From NCBI RefSeq assembly GCF_900142515.1, contig NZ_FRBC01000002.1, forward strand, positions 124,001 through 188,000: 64,000 nucleotides of DNA. The letters are read 5' to 3'. Positions 40,384 to 50,058 of this stretch are shown piece by piece; position 1 is the first letter of the stretch, and the number at the start of each line of letters is the position of its first letter. The DNA comes from Pseudoselenomonas ruminantium. GTDB taxonomy: Bacteria; Bacillota; Negativicutes; Selenomonadales; Selenomonadaceae. The notes under the pieces were generated by a model. That model saw only the letters and a program-made list of their open reading frames with translations. It made no database searches and had not been told where the DNA came from. Position numbers and translations under genes: made by a program.

Positions 40384-41283
40384 TTAATGCGCAAAATTAA
40401 ATATTTGTCGCAAAAATCCTTTCCAGCCACGTTTAACAGTCATTTTACTGCCATACAAGATACTATTTACCAACCCTTGTATGCAACGAGACGCTATACT
40501 ATTAGGATGAGCCGCCAAAAAAGGCTGCTGCTGACGCACTGACTTCATGACAGCGCTGTCTTCAAATACATATCCCAGGCAATCTATGTTCATTTGCAGG
40601 AAACGCTGCGAAGTCTGCTGTAATTTGACCACGACCTCACGGCTTTCTGTTTCATCATACACGCGATTCACAATGAGCTTGATATTCTTCTGCGCTGCAT
40701 ACATGCTATATGCCTTGAGCACTGCATAGGCATCTGTAAGTGCTGTCGGTTCCGGCGTAGTCACAAGCAGGACTTCGTCCGCTGCCAGGATGAAATCCAT
40801 TACATTCTTGCCCAGGCCCGCACCTGTATCGATGAGAATGATATCCGCCATCTGCCCACAAGCGGTAAGTTTCTGTATCAGGCGCTGCCGTTCTTCATAA
40901 GTGAAATCAGCAGCTTTTTCAATCCCAGAACCACCAGATATGTAACGCACACCATATGGTCCATTCATGAGTACATCCTTGAGTTCTGTACCCTGTTCCA
41001 ATAGATTCAGCAAATGTTTCTTCGACATGCTGCCCAAGATCACATCTACATTTGCCATTCCCAGGTCCGCATCAATCACCAGCACCCTTTGTCCGGCCTG
41101 CCCTAAGGCAATAGCAAGATTGACCGCAATATTGGTCTTTCCCACACCACCTTTGCCGCTGGTTATCGCGATTACCCGCGGTCCCATCGCCGACAGTGAA
41201 GGCGGACTGACCGGCTCTGCTCTCTGCGCTTCATATTCACTTTTGTCCACTAACTGACGCAGTCTTGCTGCCTGATCTACCAT
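40384..41283 (-). CDS. flhG: Flagellar number regulator FlhG (MinD-like ATPase)
   Basis: 299 residues. ParA/MinD-type ATPase with the deviant Walker A TSGKGGVGKTN at about 41-51 and the switch region VIDADLGMANVDVILG. It acts with FlhF on number and placement of flagella. A short N-terminal extension (DQAARLRQLV) matches the DQAxxLR motif known to stimulate FlhF GTPase. Starts one base after flhF. Confidence 0.94.
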   Translation of the reverse strand: MVDQAARLRQLVDKSEYEAQRAEPVSPPSLSAMGPRVIAITSGKGGVGKTNIAVNLAIALGQAGQRVLVIDADLGMANVDVILGSMSKKHLLNLLEQGTELKDVLMNGPYGVRYISGGSGIEKAADFTYEERQRLIQKLTACGQMADIILIDTGAGLGKNVMDFILAADEVLLVTTPEPTALTDAYAVLKAYSMYAAQKNIKLIVNRVYDETESREVVVKLQQTSQRFLQMNIDCLGYVFEDSAVMKSVRQQQPFLAAHPNSIASRCIQGLVNSILYGSKMTVKRGWKGFLRQIFNFAH

Positions 41284-41284
41284 A

Positions 41285-42700
41285 TTATTCCCTCAACAAT
41301 AAGGCGGCTAACTTATCGGCACTGGCAGGCACAATATCATCCGGTACGCTCTGGCCATTGGTCATGAAAGACAACGCGATATCCTTATCTGCCAGCAGGT
41401 TGACAATCATGCCCAAACTGCTGGTTTCGTCCGTTTTCGTGAAGATCACCCGGCCAGGATCACAGACTGAAAACTTCTGCAAAATATCCGCTACATCCCG
41501 CATCTTGGTTGTGGCACTCATGACCAGATGCCTTTCAATCCGGGAATCCACTGCCAGGAAGTCCTGTAATTCCTTCATCTGATATTCATTATGCTGACTG
41601 CGACCAGCTGTATCTATCAGGATCAGATCCTTATCCCGATGCTTATGGATTGCCACCTTGAGCTCATCTGGAGAATACACGATCTCCAACGGCAGGCCAA
41701 TGATATCCGAATACGTTTTAAGCTGTTCCACTGCAGAAATCCGGTAGGTATCTGCCGTGATCAACGCCACCCGGATATTTTTTTCCAGGACAAAGCGGGC
41801 CGCAATCTTAGCCAACGTCGTGGTTTTACCCACGCCGGTCGCACCGATAAGCGATACGATGCGGACACCGTGTTTGTTCAGTTTGATGCCCTCGGCAAAA
41901 TTCATCTTATTTTCCAGATAACCTGCCAATACTGCAGGAGCGCGCTTATCCAACGAATCCATAAGCATATCGCCGGCGGCTGTCTTGGCGGCCATATCCT
42001 TCAGGATCTCCTCATCGACTTCCTGGCGGCGCAGAGCTTCCTGCAAGGATACCTCATCCTGCGGCTGGTCTTTACTCATCACCTGCGTCAGGAGCGTTTT
42101 CATCTGCGCCAGTTCTGCTTCCAGCTTTTGGATTTTTTCAGCAGCCTCCGAATCTGAGGCTATCATTACCGGCTGCGTATTGTTTGCGGGCGTCACGTCT
42201 TCATCTTCCTTTTGTCTATTGCTAATCGCTATATTTGCATGTGTTGCTTCATCTATTGTTTCAGTGGTCAATACCTTAACCGCCGGAGAATTGGAGCGCA
42301 AAGAAGCGCTGTCTGGTGGAATCAATGGCTGGAAAGCCGGTGCCGCAATAGGTGCTTCTGCCATGCGCACACCCGTTTCTGTACCATTGGTCTTATATTG
42401 GGACAATACGTTATTCGGCAATGGCGCTGCCTTGGATACCACATCCAGCTTGCTGCCAGCAGCCTTCTGCCTGCCGGAATCTCCCGGCAGGCTCCGCTTG
42501 GCCCGGGCTTTCATCGCACCATCGGATTCACTTTCCTCAATGGCAGCTGTCACCTCCACCACTTCCTTACCGTTATATCCCATAAAACCGCCTTCATGGT
42601 ATTTCTTCGTATGCAGAATAACCGCATCGCGTCCCAGTTCATTCTTCACCTGTTCCATAGCTTCCTTCATCGAAGGTGCTTTCACTACTTTTATCTGCAA
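41285..42700 (-). CDS. flhF: Flagellar SRP-type GTPase FlhF
   Basis: 471 residues. An N-terminal basic B domain with RDAVILHTKKYHEGGFMG, a variable linker to about 190, a coiled N-domain and the G domain with G1 GATGVGKTTTLAK, G3 LIDTAGRS and G4 FTKTDETSSLG. SRP-family GTPase that recruits early flagellar parts to the assembly site. Overlap-free 1-base spacing with flhA and flhG. Confidence 0.95.
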   Translation of the reverse strand: MQIKVVKAPSMKEAMEQVKNELGRDAVILHTKKYHEGGFMGYNGKEVVEVTAAIEESESDGAMKARAKRSLPGDSGRQKAAGSKLDVVSKAAPLPNNVLSQYKTNGTETGVRMAEAPIAAPAFQPLIPPDSASLRSNSPAVKVLTTETIDEATHANIAISNRQKEDEDVTPANNTQPVMIASDSEAAEKIQKLEAELAQMKTLLTQVMSKDQPQDEVSLQEALRRQEVDEEILKDMAAKTAAGDMLMDSLDKRAPAVLAGYLENKMNFAEGIKLNKHGVRIVSLIGATGVGKTTTLAKIAARFVLEKNIRVALITADTYRISAVEQLKTYSDIIGLPLEIVYSPDELKVAIHKHRDKDLILIDTAGRSQHNEYQMKELQDFLAVDSRIERHLVMSATTKMRDVADILQKFSVCDPGRVIFTKTDETSSLGMIVNLLADKDIALSFMTNGQSVPDDIVPASADKLAALLLRE

Positions 42701-42701
42701 C

Positions 42702-44789
42702 TTAAATCTTCACCACCCCAAGAATTTGAATCTCTACACTCTGTTCAATTTCCGCATGAGACAAAACGATAAGCCCTGGAACGGAACGCTCTATCAATTT
42801 ACGGAAATACAGACGTACAGCCGGGCTGGTCAGCACAATCGGCTGATAACCCATATTCGTAAGTTTCGGCAGCTCTTCATTGAGTGCCGTAACCAGTTTT
42901 TGCATGGAATCCGGGTCAATGCTGACATAGGAACCATGCTCAGTACGCTGAACCCCACCGGCAATGCGGTTTTCCAAGGATGGATCCAGTGTGATGCAAG
43001 GCAAGGTACCATTCTGCACATTCATCTGGGTGATATGACGCGCCATGGCATGACGGACATACTCAGTAAGTATTTCTGTGTCCTTCGTAGCTCTGGCGTA
43101 ATCAGCCAGCACTTCCAAAATGGTGCTCATATCACGGATGGAAATGCGTTCTCGCAGAAGGTTGGCCAGAACTTTTTGGATTTCACCCACATTGAGCAGT
43201 TCCGGTACCACTTCATCCACCAATGCCTGATTGGATTTTTTGAGATTATCGATAAGATTCTGGGTTTCCTGACGCCCCAGAATCTCATCGGCATGCTGTT
43301 TGATGACTTCAGTGAGATGCGTAGCCAGAACGGACACCGCATCCACTACCGTATAACCATTAAGCTCTGCCTGCTCACGCTCACTCTCCGGAATCCATAG
43401 AGCCGGCAAGCCAAAGGCAGGTTCTGTGGTCTCAATCCCCGGAACCTCCTCAAAAACCGTCCCGGAATTCATGGCCAGATAGTGGTCCAGCATGAGCTCA
43501 CCCTTGGCGATCTCTATGCCCTTCAACTTGATGATATAAGCATTAGGCTTGATCTGGATATTATCACGGATACGGATAGTCGGCACCACCAGCCCCAATT
43601 CCAAGGCACATTGACGGCGAATCATCACGATCCGGTCTAACAGGTCGCCCCCCTGCCCTGTGTCTACCAATGGAATCAAAGAATAACCAATCTCCAATTC
43701 CATAGGGTCAACCTGCAACAGCGAGACAATATTTTCCGGCGTCGTGGCCTTTTTCTTCTCCTGTACCTTCTTCTCTTCCTGCTGGACCTCAGTCTTGACT
43801 TCCGTTGCCTGCTTCAGGCCTCGGCCAATCAAAAGACAGCCAATGGACAATGCTGTAAACGGCACCCCCGGAAGTCCTGGTACCAACGCAAAAAACAGCA
43901 GCACGCCAGATAAGATGAAGAAGATGCGATCATTATGGAAAAGCTGTCTGGTGATATCACTGCCCAGATTGCCTTCAGCCCCCGCCCGGGTAACAATAAG
44001 GCCTGTTGCCGTAGAAATCAGCAACGCCGGGATCTGCCCTACCAGCCCCTCACCTACAGTCAGAAGCGTATAGGTCTGCAAAGCCTGCAAGGCTTCCAAG
44101 TTCCGCTGCACCATGCCAATGACAAAACCACCAGCAATATTAATGATCATGATGATGATAGCAGCAATGGCATCGCCCTTGACAAACTTGGAAGCACCGT
44201 CCATAGCACCAAAGAAATCCGCTTCATGCTGAATCTTTTCACGACGGACTTTCGCTTCTGCATCCGTGATGGCTCCCTGATTGAGGTCCGCATCAATAGA
44301 CATCTGTTTACCAGGCATAGCATCCAAAGTGAAACGAGCAGACACTTCAGCTACACGTTCTGACCCTTTGGTTATAACAATAAAATTGATTGCTACCAAA
44401 ATGATGAACATGATAAACCCGACAACAGGATTACCACCAACAACGAAATTACCAAACGCGGTGATTACCTCTCCTGCATAACCGTCCAACAGAATGAGAC
44501 GGGTCGAAGAAATATTGAGTGCCAAACGGAATAATGTAGTAATCAGCAGGATGGATGGAAATATCGACAGATCCAGCGCTTCCTTATTGTAGATTACAGA
44601 CATCACCAATAGCAAGGCTACCGTGATATTCAAGCAGATCAACATATCCAACAGCAAAGTTGGCAACGGGATAATCATCATGACAACGATAGTCACGATG
44701 GCAACTGCCAGCATGATATCACTGTATTTTTGAACAAAACTGCCCTTCCCCAAGGGATTGGCTGGGGCAGCTGCCTGTTGTACAGCCAT
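42702..44789 (-). CDS. flhA: Flagellar export gate protein FlhA
   Basis: 695 residues. FHIPEP-family integral membrane protein of the type III export gate: eight membrane helices in the first 330 residues, the FlhA signature region (LDAMPGKQMSIDADLNQGAI, about 155-175) and a large cytosolic domain ending in the four-domain platform for export cargo. Ribosome site AGGAGAGG ahead. Essential for filament, hook and rod export. Confidence 0.96.
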   Translation of the reverse strand: MAVQQAAAPANPLGKGSFVQKYSDIMLAVAIVTIVVMMIIPLPTLLLDMLICLNITVALLLVMSVIYNKEALDLSIFPSILLITTLFRLALNISSTRLILLDGYAGEVITAFGNFVVGGNPVVGFIMFIILVAINFIVITKGSERVAEVSARFTLDAMPGKQMSIDADLNQGAITDAEAKVRREKIQHEADFFGAMDGASKFVKGDAIAAIIIMIINIAGGFVIGMVQRNLEALQALQTYTLLTVGEGLVGQIPALLISTATGLIVTRAGAEGNLGSDITRQLFHNDRIFFILSGVLLFFALVPGLPGVPFTALSIGCLLIGRGLKQATEVKTEVQQEEKKVQEKKKATTPENIVSLLQVDPMELEIGYSLIPLVDTGQGGDLLDRIVMIRRQCALELGLVVPTIRIRDNIQIKPNAYIIKLKGIEIAKGELMLDHYLAMNSGTVFEEVPGIETTEPAFGLPALWIPESEREQAELNGYTVVDAVSVLATHLTEVIKQHADEILGRQETQNLIDNLKKSNQALVDEVVPELLNVGEIQKVLANLLRERISIRDMSTILEVLADYARATKDTEILTEYVRHAMARHITQMNVQNGTLPCITLDPSLENRIAGGVQRTEHGSYVSIDPDSMQKLVTALNEELPKLTNMGYQPIVLTSPAVRLYFRKLIERSVPGLIVLSHAEIEQSVEIQILGVVKI

Positions 44790-44812
44790 AATGCCTCTCC
44801 TTCATAAAACAA

Positions 44813-45934
44813 TCATGCCCGTCGGCGTTTTTTAAGACGGTATACGTAGGCCAGGACCTCAGCCACTGCCTGATAGAGTTCAGCTGGCACACTGCCCCCT
44901 ACCTCCACAGCTGCATACAAAGCACGGGCCAGAGGTTTGTTTTCCACAATCGGTACGTCGTTTTCCCTTGCCAGCTCCTTGATACGTCTGGCCACCAGAT
45001 CCTGCCCCTTGGCCACCACCAATGGAGCCACCATGGTTTTATCATACTTGAGCGCTACCGCGAAATGCGTCGGGTTGGTAACAATGACATCCGCTTTTGG
45101 CACTTCCTGCATCATGCGGGCCATAGCCATCTGCCGTTGTTTCTGTTTGATCTTCCCTTTGATCTGCGGGTCACCTTCAGACTGCTTTGCTTCATCTTTT
45201 ACTTCCTGCTTGGACATTTTGAGGTCCTGCGTTGTCTGCCACTTCTGATAAGCATAGTCAATGAAACCGACAATCATGATAACACCTACTACCTCGAAAG
45301 CCATCTTGAAGATGATATCGGATATCTGCGCCAGGCTGGTAGGCAAATCAAAATAGATGAACTGCGGCATCTCCATCAGGTGATCACTCAAAAAATCATA
45401 CAGGAAAAAACCGATAATAGCGATCTTCATCAAGGATTTGAGCAATTCCATCAAAGAGCGCTTGGAAAAGATACGTCCAAAACCATTGATGGGGTTCAAT
45501 TTATCCGGCTTGAAACCAATTGCCTCTGTATTGAAGTTCAGCCCCACCTGATACAAATTGATGGCCAACCCCATAAACATGATGGCAATCATGATGGGCA
45601 ATGCCGTCTGAGCCAAAAGCTCAATAATACCAATAAAGATACGAATGATGTTCTCTGTATCAACCGGCTGGTTCAAATGAGAAAATATATAAGCAGTATA
45701 GGTGGCTATTCTTTGATAAATAGACTCCCATAAAACCTTCAGGATCAAAAAGCCCATAAGCAGGACAAAGGCAGCACTCATATCCGTACTGCGTCCCACC
45801 TGGCCTTTTTTCTTAGCGTCAGCCCGCTTTTTTGCTGTCGGCTCTTCGGTCTTGTCATCCCCTGCAAAGAGCTGCAGATCAAAGACGAATGCGCTTCTAT
45901 TGCAAGGCTTCCAGCGCAATGGTGATATTTCCAT
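44813..45934 (-). CDS. flhB: Flagellar export specificity switch FlhB
   Basis: About 373 residues; the start is uncertain. The conserved start of the family (FDLQLFAGDDKTEEPTAKKR) lies some 17 codons in, and the frame overlaps the fliR 3' end by about 38 bases. I give ATG 45932-45934; an internal TTG is possible, and a further ATG lies at 45955. Four membrane helices in the N-terminal half, then the cytosolic domain with the self-cleaving NPTH sequence (VTNPTHFAVAL), which switches export from rod-hook to filament substrates. Confidence 0.92.
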   Translation of the reverse strand: MEISPLRWKPCNRSAFVFDLQLFAGDDKTEEPTAKKRADAKKKGQVGRSTDMSAAFVLLMGFLILKVLWESIYQRIATYTAYIFSHLNQPVDTENIIRIFIGIIELLAQTALPIMIAIMFMGLAINLYQVGLNFNTEAIGFKPDKLNPINGFGRIFSKRSLMELLKSLMKIAIIGFFLYDFLSDHLMEMPQFIYFDLPTSLAQISDIIFKMAFEVVGVIMIVGFIDYAYQKWQTTQDLKMSKQEVKDEAKQSEGDPQIKGKIKQKQRQMAMARMMQEVPKADVIVTNPTHFAVALKYDKTMVAPLVVAKGQDLVARRIKELARENDVPIVENKPLARALYAAVEVGGSVPAELYQAVAEVLAYVYRLKKRRRA

Positions 45935-46679
45935 ACATTTCATTGAACAACACATCCAGAAATAAGACGTAGAATGGCAGCACCATGGTCAAGATCAGCA
46001 TGCCCACGGTCAGCTGCATCGGGATGCCCACCACAAAGATGTTCATCTGGGGCATTGTACGCGCCAATATTCCCAAACCCACATTTGTCAGCAAAATGGC
46101 GAAGGTCACCGGCATCGCGATCTTCATGCCGGTAAAAAAAATTCCTGTCGTAAAGCGCGCGATAATCAGCGGCAATGACAGATTCATCTCAGCTCCTAAC
46201 AGTGGCACCAGCTTAAAGCTTTCGAATAATGCAGATATGATCATATGGTGCCCGTTCGTAACCACAAAGACAATAATAGCTAAATTATAAAGAAAACTTC
46301 CGATAAGCGGCATCTGCTGACCGGAAGTCGGATCCATTACATTTACCACGGCAAAACCGGCCTGCATATCCATCACCTTGCCTGCAAAAGTAATCGCAGC
46401 AAAGGAAATATAAGCTACAACCCCGATAAGCCAGCCTACAAAAAGTTCTACAAGAACTGCTCCGATGTAACCCAATACCGTAGCCGGTGCCGTAATCCCC
46501 TGAAAATTATCCACTACAGGAAAAAGTACCAGCGTAAAGGAAAAAGCAGCAGCTGCACGGTAATACACAGGAATATTCAAGCTGCCGAAGAACGGCGAGA
46601 TGATGAAAATTCCGCTTACCCGGGTAAGCAACAGTAAAAACACCGCCGCATGACCTTGCAGAAGCTCATAAAAATCCAT
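45897..46679 (-). CDS. fliR: Flagellar export protein FliR
   Basis: 260 residues, hydrophobic throughout with about six membrane helices. Part of the FliPQR export core; GLNIPVYYRAAAAFSF-like N-terminal region and GIFFTGMKIAMPVTFAILL are FliR marks. Overlaps the start of flhB and follows fliQ by 11 bases. Confidence 0.95.
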   Translation of the reverse strand: MDFYELLQGHAAVFLLLLTRVSGIFIISPFFGSLNIPVYYRAAAAFSFTLVLFPVVDNFQGITAPATVLGYIGAVLVELFVGWLIGVVAYISFAAITFAGKVMDMQAGFAVVNVMDPTSGQQMPLIGSFLYNLAIIVFVVTNGHHMIISALFESFKLVPLLGAEMNLSLPLIIARFTTGIFFTGMKIAMPVTFAILLTNVGLGILARTMPQMNIFVVGIPMQLTVGMLILTMVLPFYVLFLDVLFNEMYGNITIALEALQ

Positions 46680-46690
46680 AGCCCGCTCCT

Positions 46691-46966
46691 TTAACCGATA
46701 TAGCCAGGCAAATTAACCAAAATATTGGTGAGATACTCCGTCATGATCCGAAGCATCCAAGGCCCAAAAATCAGGATTGCCACAAATACAGCGATAATCT
46801 TCGGAATAAAGGCCAAGGTCTGTTCCTGGATGGAAGTCGTTGCCTGAAAGACACTGACCATCAAACCGACCACAAGCCCCAAACCCAGCATGGGAGCTGC
46901 CACAATCATAACGATAAACAGGGCTTCCTGTCCCAATTGCACAACCAAGTCACCAGACATACGCAC
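46691..46966 (-). CDS. fliQ: Flagellar export protein FliQ
   Basis: 91 residues with two membrane helices, the standard size. Sequence features LGLVVGLMVSVFQATTSIQE and FIPKIIAVFVAILIFGPWML match FliQ. Start ATG preceded by AGGAGAGG. Part of the FliPQR gate. Confidence 0.96.
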   Translation of the reverse strand: MRMSGDLVVQLGQEALFIVMIVAAPMLGLGLVVGLMVSVFQATTSIQEQTLAFIPKIIAVFVAILIFGPWMLRIMTEYLTNILVNLPGYIG

Positions 46967-46993
46967 CCGCTCCTCTTCCTGCCTTCATCACTG

Positions 46994-47797
46994 CTACTTG
47001 AAGCTGATAATCAACGACTTGATCAGCAAATGCCAGCCATCCACCATCACAAACAACAGTATTTTAAAAGGCAATGATATCATGACCGGTGGCAGCATCA
47101 TCATACCCATGGACATCAATGTACTGGCCACAATCATATCAATTACAATAAAGGGCACATAGATCATAAAACCAATCTGAAACGCCGTTTTCAACTCACT
47201 GATGATAAACGCGGGAATCAATGTAAAGGTAGACACATCTTCCTGGCTTTCCGGCCGTTCATCATCAGCCAAATTGACAAACAGTGCCAAATCTGACTCA
47301 CGGGTCTGCTTGAACATGAATTCACGTACCGGTGCCACCACATTGTTGATTGCTTCCTCCTGCGTGATCTGACCTGCCATATAAGGCTGGATACCATTTT
47401 CATTTGCCTGACTCCAATAGGGAGACATGATATAAAAGGTCAGAAACAATGAAAGCGCAATCACTACCTGATTAGGTGGCGCATTCTGTGTGGACAAAGC
47501 ATTGCGCAAGAAACCGATAACTACCACGATACGTACAAACGATGTGGTCATAATCAAAATCCCCGGTGCTAAAGACAAAATAGTCAGCAGCGCCATGACC
47601 TGCAGGGTTACGGCCACATCCTGAGGCTTGTTCGAGGCCCCTACGTCAAGATTTACCGACGGTATAAGCGGTGCAGCCAAAGCAATGTCCTGCGCCGTAA
47701 ACAGCACAAGAGCTAACCCAGCCAGCATGATAAAGACATTCCGGCGTTTCAACTGCCCACAACTCCTTCTTCTACAACCCAAACTGGTGATCTTCAT
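46994..47797 (-). CDS. fliP: Flagellar export protein FliP
   Basis: 267 residues. Signal-like N-terminus (MLAGLALVLFTAQDIALAAP, about 24-43) as usual for FliP, then SLAPGILIMTTSFVRIVVVI, NQVVIALSLFLTFYIM and the C-terminal FIVIDMIVASTLMSMGMMM. The ATG overlaps the fliO stop (ATGA), giving a 23-residue lead before the hydrophobic stretch; an internal ATG at residue 24 is possible. Confidence 0.95.
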   Translation of the reverse strand: MKITSLGCRRRSCGQLKRRNVFIMLAGLALVLFTAQDIALAAPLIPSVNLDVGASNKPQDVAVTLQVMALLTILSLAPGILIMTTSFVRIVVVIGFLRNALSTQNAPPNQVVIALSLFLTFYIMSPYWSQANENGIQPYMAGQITQEEAINNVVAPVREFMFKQTRESDLALFVNLADDERPESQEDVSTFTLIPAFIISELKTAFQIGFMIYVPFIVIDMIVASTLMSMGMMMLPPVMISLPFKILLFVMVDGWHLLIKSLIISFK

Positions 47798-48318
47798 TTA
47801 CGGAACAGCGGAGGCACCTTCTGTACTAATCCGGCCAGCGTGCCAAACTGCTGTGAAAACATATCCGGCATCTTTCCAAAAGCCAGATTTTCACGATGCA
47901 GCCTGTCTATTTCATCAGCATCGGTGATTTCTGTCAATAACGTAATAGAATGTTCTGTTACGCCCAACATAAACACCCGACCACTCATTTCAATGACACA
48001 AACTGAACGGTTAGGCCCCAAAGGCAAATGTGACAAAATCCTGCCGCCATCTCCCAATCTCTGTTGAGCAAATTTGCCCCCTAGAAACCGGGCAGCAAAA
48101 TAAGCCAGCCCTACTACAAAGATAAAAATAGCAAAGAGGCTGACCAGATAAGCAATTGTTGACCACCAGGAAATCGACGTTGGCCGCGGATCTGTATTTT
48201 CGTACCCGGCCAGATAACCGCCCTTGGCAGCTTCTTCAGCTGCCAAGGTTGGCTCTGCTAGTACAAAAAGTATAAATATCCCCACGAAACACGTCAGAAA
48301 AATACTTTTTCTTTCCAT
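47794..48318 (-). CDS. fliO: Flagellar assembly protein FliO
   Basis: 174 residues. A cleavable-type signal (FLTCFVGIFILFVLAEPTLA), a short extracytoplasmic segment, one membrane helix (TIAYLVSLFAIFIFVVGLAYF, about 55-75), and a cytosolic FliO domain with HLPLGPNRSVCVIEM. FliO helps assemble FliP. Starts by overlap with the cheY stop and ends in overlap with fliP. Named FliZ in Bacillus. Confidence 0.9.
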   Translation of the reverse strand: MERKSIFLTCFVGIFILFVLAEPTLAAEEAAKGGYLAGYENTDPRPTSISWWSTIAYLVSLFAIFIFVVGLAYFAARFLGGKFAQQRLGDGGRILSHLPLGPNRSVCVIEMSGRVFMLGVTEHSITLLTEITDADEIDRLHRENLAFGKMPDMFSQQFGTLAGLVQKVPPLFRK

Positions 48319-48680
48319 CAGCCCACTGCTTTACGGACAGCCTCCAATACGCGATCAGCCTGGAAGGGTTTCACGATAAAGTCCCGGGCACCAGCCTGAA
48401 TGGCCTCGATAACCATTGCCTGCTGGCCCATTGCACTGCACATAACAATCTTGGCGTTGGGATCGACCTTCTTGATTTCCTTAACAGCACTGATACCATC
48501 CATTTCCGGCATCGTGATATCCATGGTAACCAAATCCGGTTTAAGCTCCTGATATTTTTCCAGAGCCTTCATGCCGTTTTCAGCTTCACCTACAACTTCA
48601 TAGCCGTTCTTGGACAGAATATCTTTAACCATCATTCTCATAAATGCCGCATCATCAACGACCAATACTCTTACTGCCAT
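48318..48680 (-). CDS. cheY: Chemotaxis response regulator CheY
   Basis: 120 residues, a single receiver domain. DD at 9-10, phospho-accepting D54 in TMDITMPEMDG, T in CSAMG and K in DFIVKPFQ are intact. CheY-P binds FliM and FliY to change motor rotation. Same position as in Bacillus, between fliY and fliO. An internal promoter lies upstream at 48730-48758. Confidence 0.96.
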   Translation of the reverse strand: MAVRVLVVDDAAFMRMMVKDILSKNGYEVVGEAENGMKALEKYQELKPDLVTMDITMPEMDGISAVKEIKKVDPNAKIVMCSAMGQQAMVIEAIQAGARDFIVKPFQADRVLEAVRKAVG

Positions 48681-48729
48681 GTTCCATCTCTCCTCATCTT
48701 AAAAACAGTCGACTTGGTTCAATAAATTT

Positions 48730-48758
48730 ATTATATAAGAAAGTCTTGTTTTAGACAA
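48730..48758 (-). promoter_or_regulatory. Internal promoter ahead of cheY
   Basis: Minus strand TTGTCT (48753-48758), 17-base spacer, TATAAT (48730-48735), in a 109-base gap that breaks an otherwise tightly packed run. A short stem CTTGTC/ACAAG overlaps its -35. Confidence 0.7.
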
Positions 48759-48789
48759 GAGCCTCCCTACGTACTAAGTCTTTATTTGA

Positions 48790-50058
48790 TCACTGCAGCT
48801 TTGCAGCCCGTTCAGCCGGGCTGGCAATCTCCGTGATCCGCACGCCAAAGTTCTCATCAATGACCACGACTTCCCCCTTGGCCAGGAACTTGCCGTTGAC
48901 ATTGATATCCACAGGCTCACCAGCAAGCTTATCCAGTTCCACAATAGAACCATTCGTCAGCTCCAATATCTCCTTGATGGATTTATTGGTACGCCCCAAC
49001 TCTACCGTCACCGACAGCGGGACATCGAGAATCAGCCCAATATTGGCATCATTGACCTGCACGGGCTGCATGTTAAGCGGCGTAAACTGTGCTGGTTGTA
49101 CAGGAATATTGGATGCCATCCCCTGCATAGGCATGCCATAGCCACCATAACCTCCCGCAGGCGGGGGCATGACTGGCGGTGCCATCTGCTGTGCAGGCGC
49201 TGCCATTGGCGGTGGTGCTGCCGCTGCCGCAGGCGCTGGTGCAGGCGCTGCTGCAGGCGGCGGTGGTGGTGCGGCCGCAGGTTCCGGTTCGGGTTCTTCC
49301 TGCGAACCATTGGTCAAGGATTCCACCATTTCCTTAGCGACCTCCACCGGCAAGATCTGCATGATCTCACTGTCAATCAAACCATCTACTTCCATACGGA
49401 ATGACGTACAGACAATGGGTTCCGTCTGCCCCAGGACTTCTGATACCTTATCTTCGCTGCCAAAATCAATAAGATTGACTTTTGGTGGAGAAATATCAAT
49501 TTTTTTATTGAACATAGTGGACAGAGACGTAGCCACGGTTCCCATCATCTGGTTCATGGACTCGCCCACTGCGCTCATGGCAATTTCATTGATTTCCGTA
49601 TCAGGATTTGTACCATCCCCACCCATCATGAGGTCGGCGATAATAGCTGCATCCTGTGCCTGGATAGCCAGAACGTTATTGCCATCAATACCGATTGTAT
49701 ATCCTACCTCTACTATCAGGTAAGGCATGGGATACTTTTCCTGGATGATACTCATCGATGAAACCGAGACCGATGGAGTTGTAATGTTAACCTTATGCCC
49801 CAACAGCACCGATAACGTTGTCGCGGCACTGCCCATAGAGATATTGCCAATCTCCCCCAGAGCATCCTTTTCAATATCTGTGAGCACATCATCAAATTGA
49901 GATGAACTACTGCCAGAACCAGCCACCGCGGCTGGTGCATCAGCTGGTGCTTCGGTTTCTGACGCCGGTGCTGCATCGCTGTCTGCTGTTGGCATGGCAC
50001 CGCCATTCAGCAGGGCGTCAATCTCCTCTTGCGAGATTTTATCCTCACTCATCAGCAT
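48790..50058 (-). CDS. fliY: Flagellar motor switch phosphatase FliY/FliN
   Basis: 422 residues from ATG 50056-50058 (AGGAG 6 bases ahead), overlapping the fliM stop by 14 bases. N-terminal CheY-P-binding peptide (SQEEIDALLNGG), a CheC-like domain with two phosphatase helices (EKDALGEIGNISMGSAATTL and NEIAMSAVGESMNQMMGT), a long Pro/Ala/Gly-rich linker (about 255-325) and a C-terminal FliN/SpoA domain (LDVPLSVTVELGRTNKSIKE). It forms the C-ring and hydrolyses CheY-P, as in Bacillus FliY. Confidence 0.95.
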   Translation of the reverse strand: MLMSEDKISQEEIDALLNGGAMPTADSDAAPASETEAPADAPAAVAGSGSSSSQFDDVLTDIEKDALGEIGNISMGSAATTLSVLLGHKVNITTPSVSVSSMSIIQEKYPMPYLIVEVGYTIGIDGNNVLAIQAQDAAIIADLMMGGDGTNPDTEINEIAMSAVGESMNQMMGTVATSLSTMFNKKIDISPPKVNLIDFGSEDKVSEVLGQTEPIVCTSFRMEVDGLIDSEIMQILPVEVAKEMVESLTNGSQEEPEPEPAAAPPPPPAAAPAPAPAAAAAPPPMAAPAQQMAPPVMPPPAGGYGGYGMPMQGMASNIPVQPAQFTPLNMQPVQVNDANIGLILDVPLSVTVELGRTNKSIKEILELTNGSIVELDKLAGEPVDINVNGKFLAKGEVVVIDENFGVRITEIASPAERAAKLQ

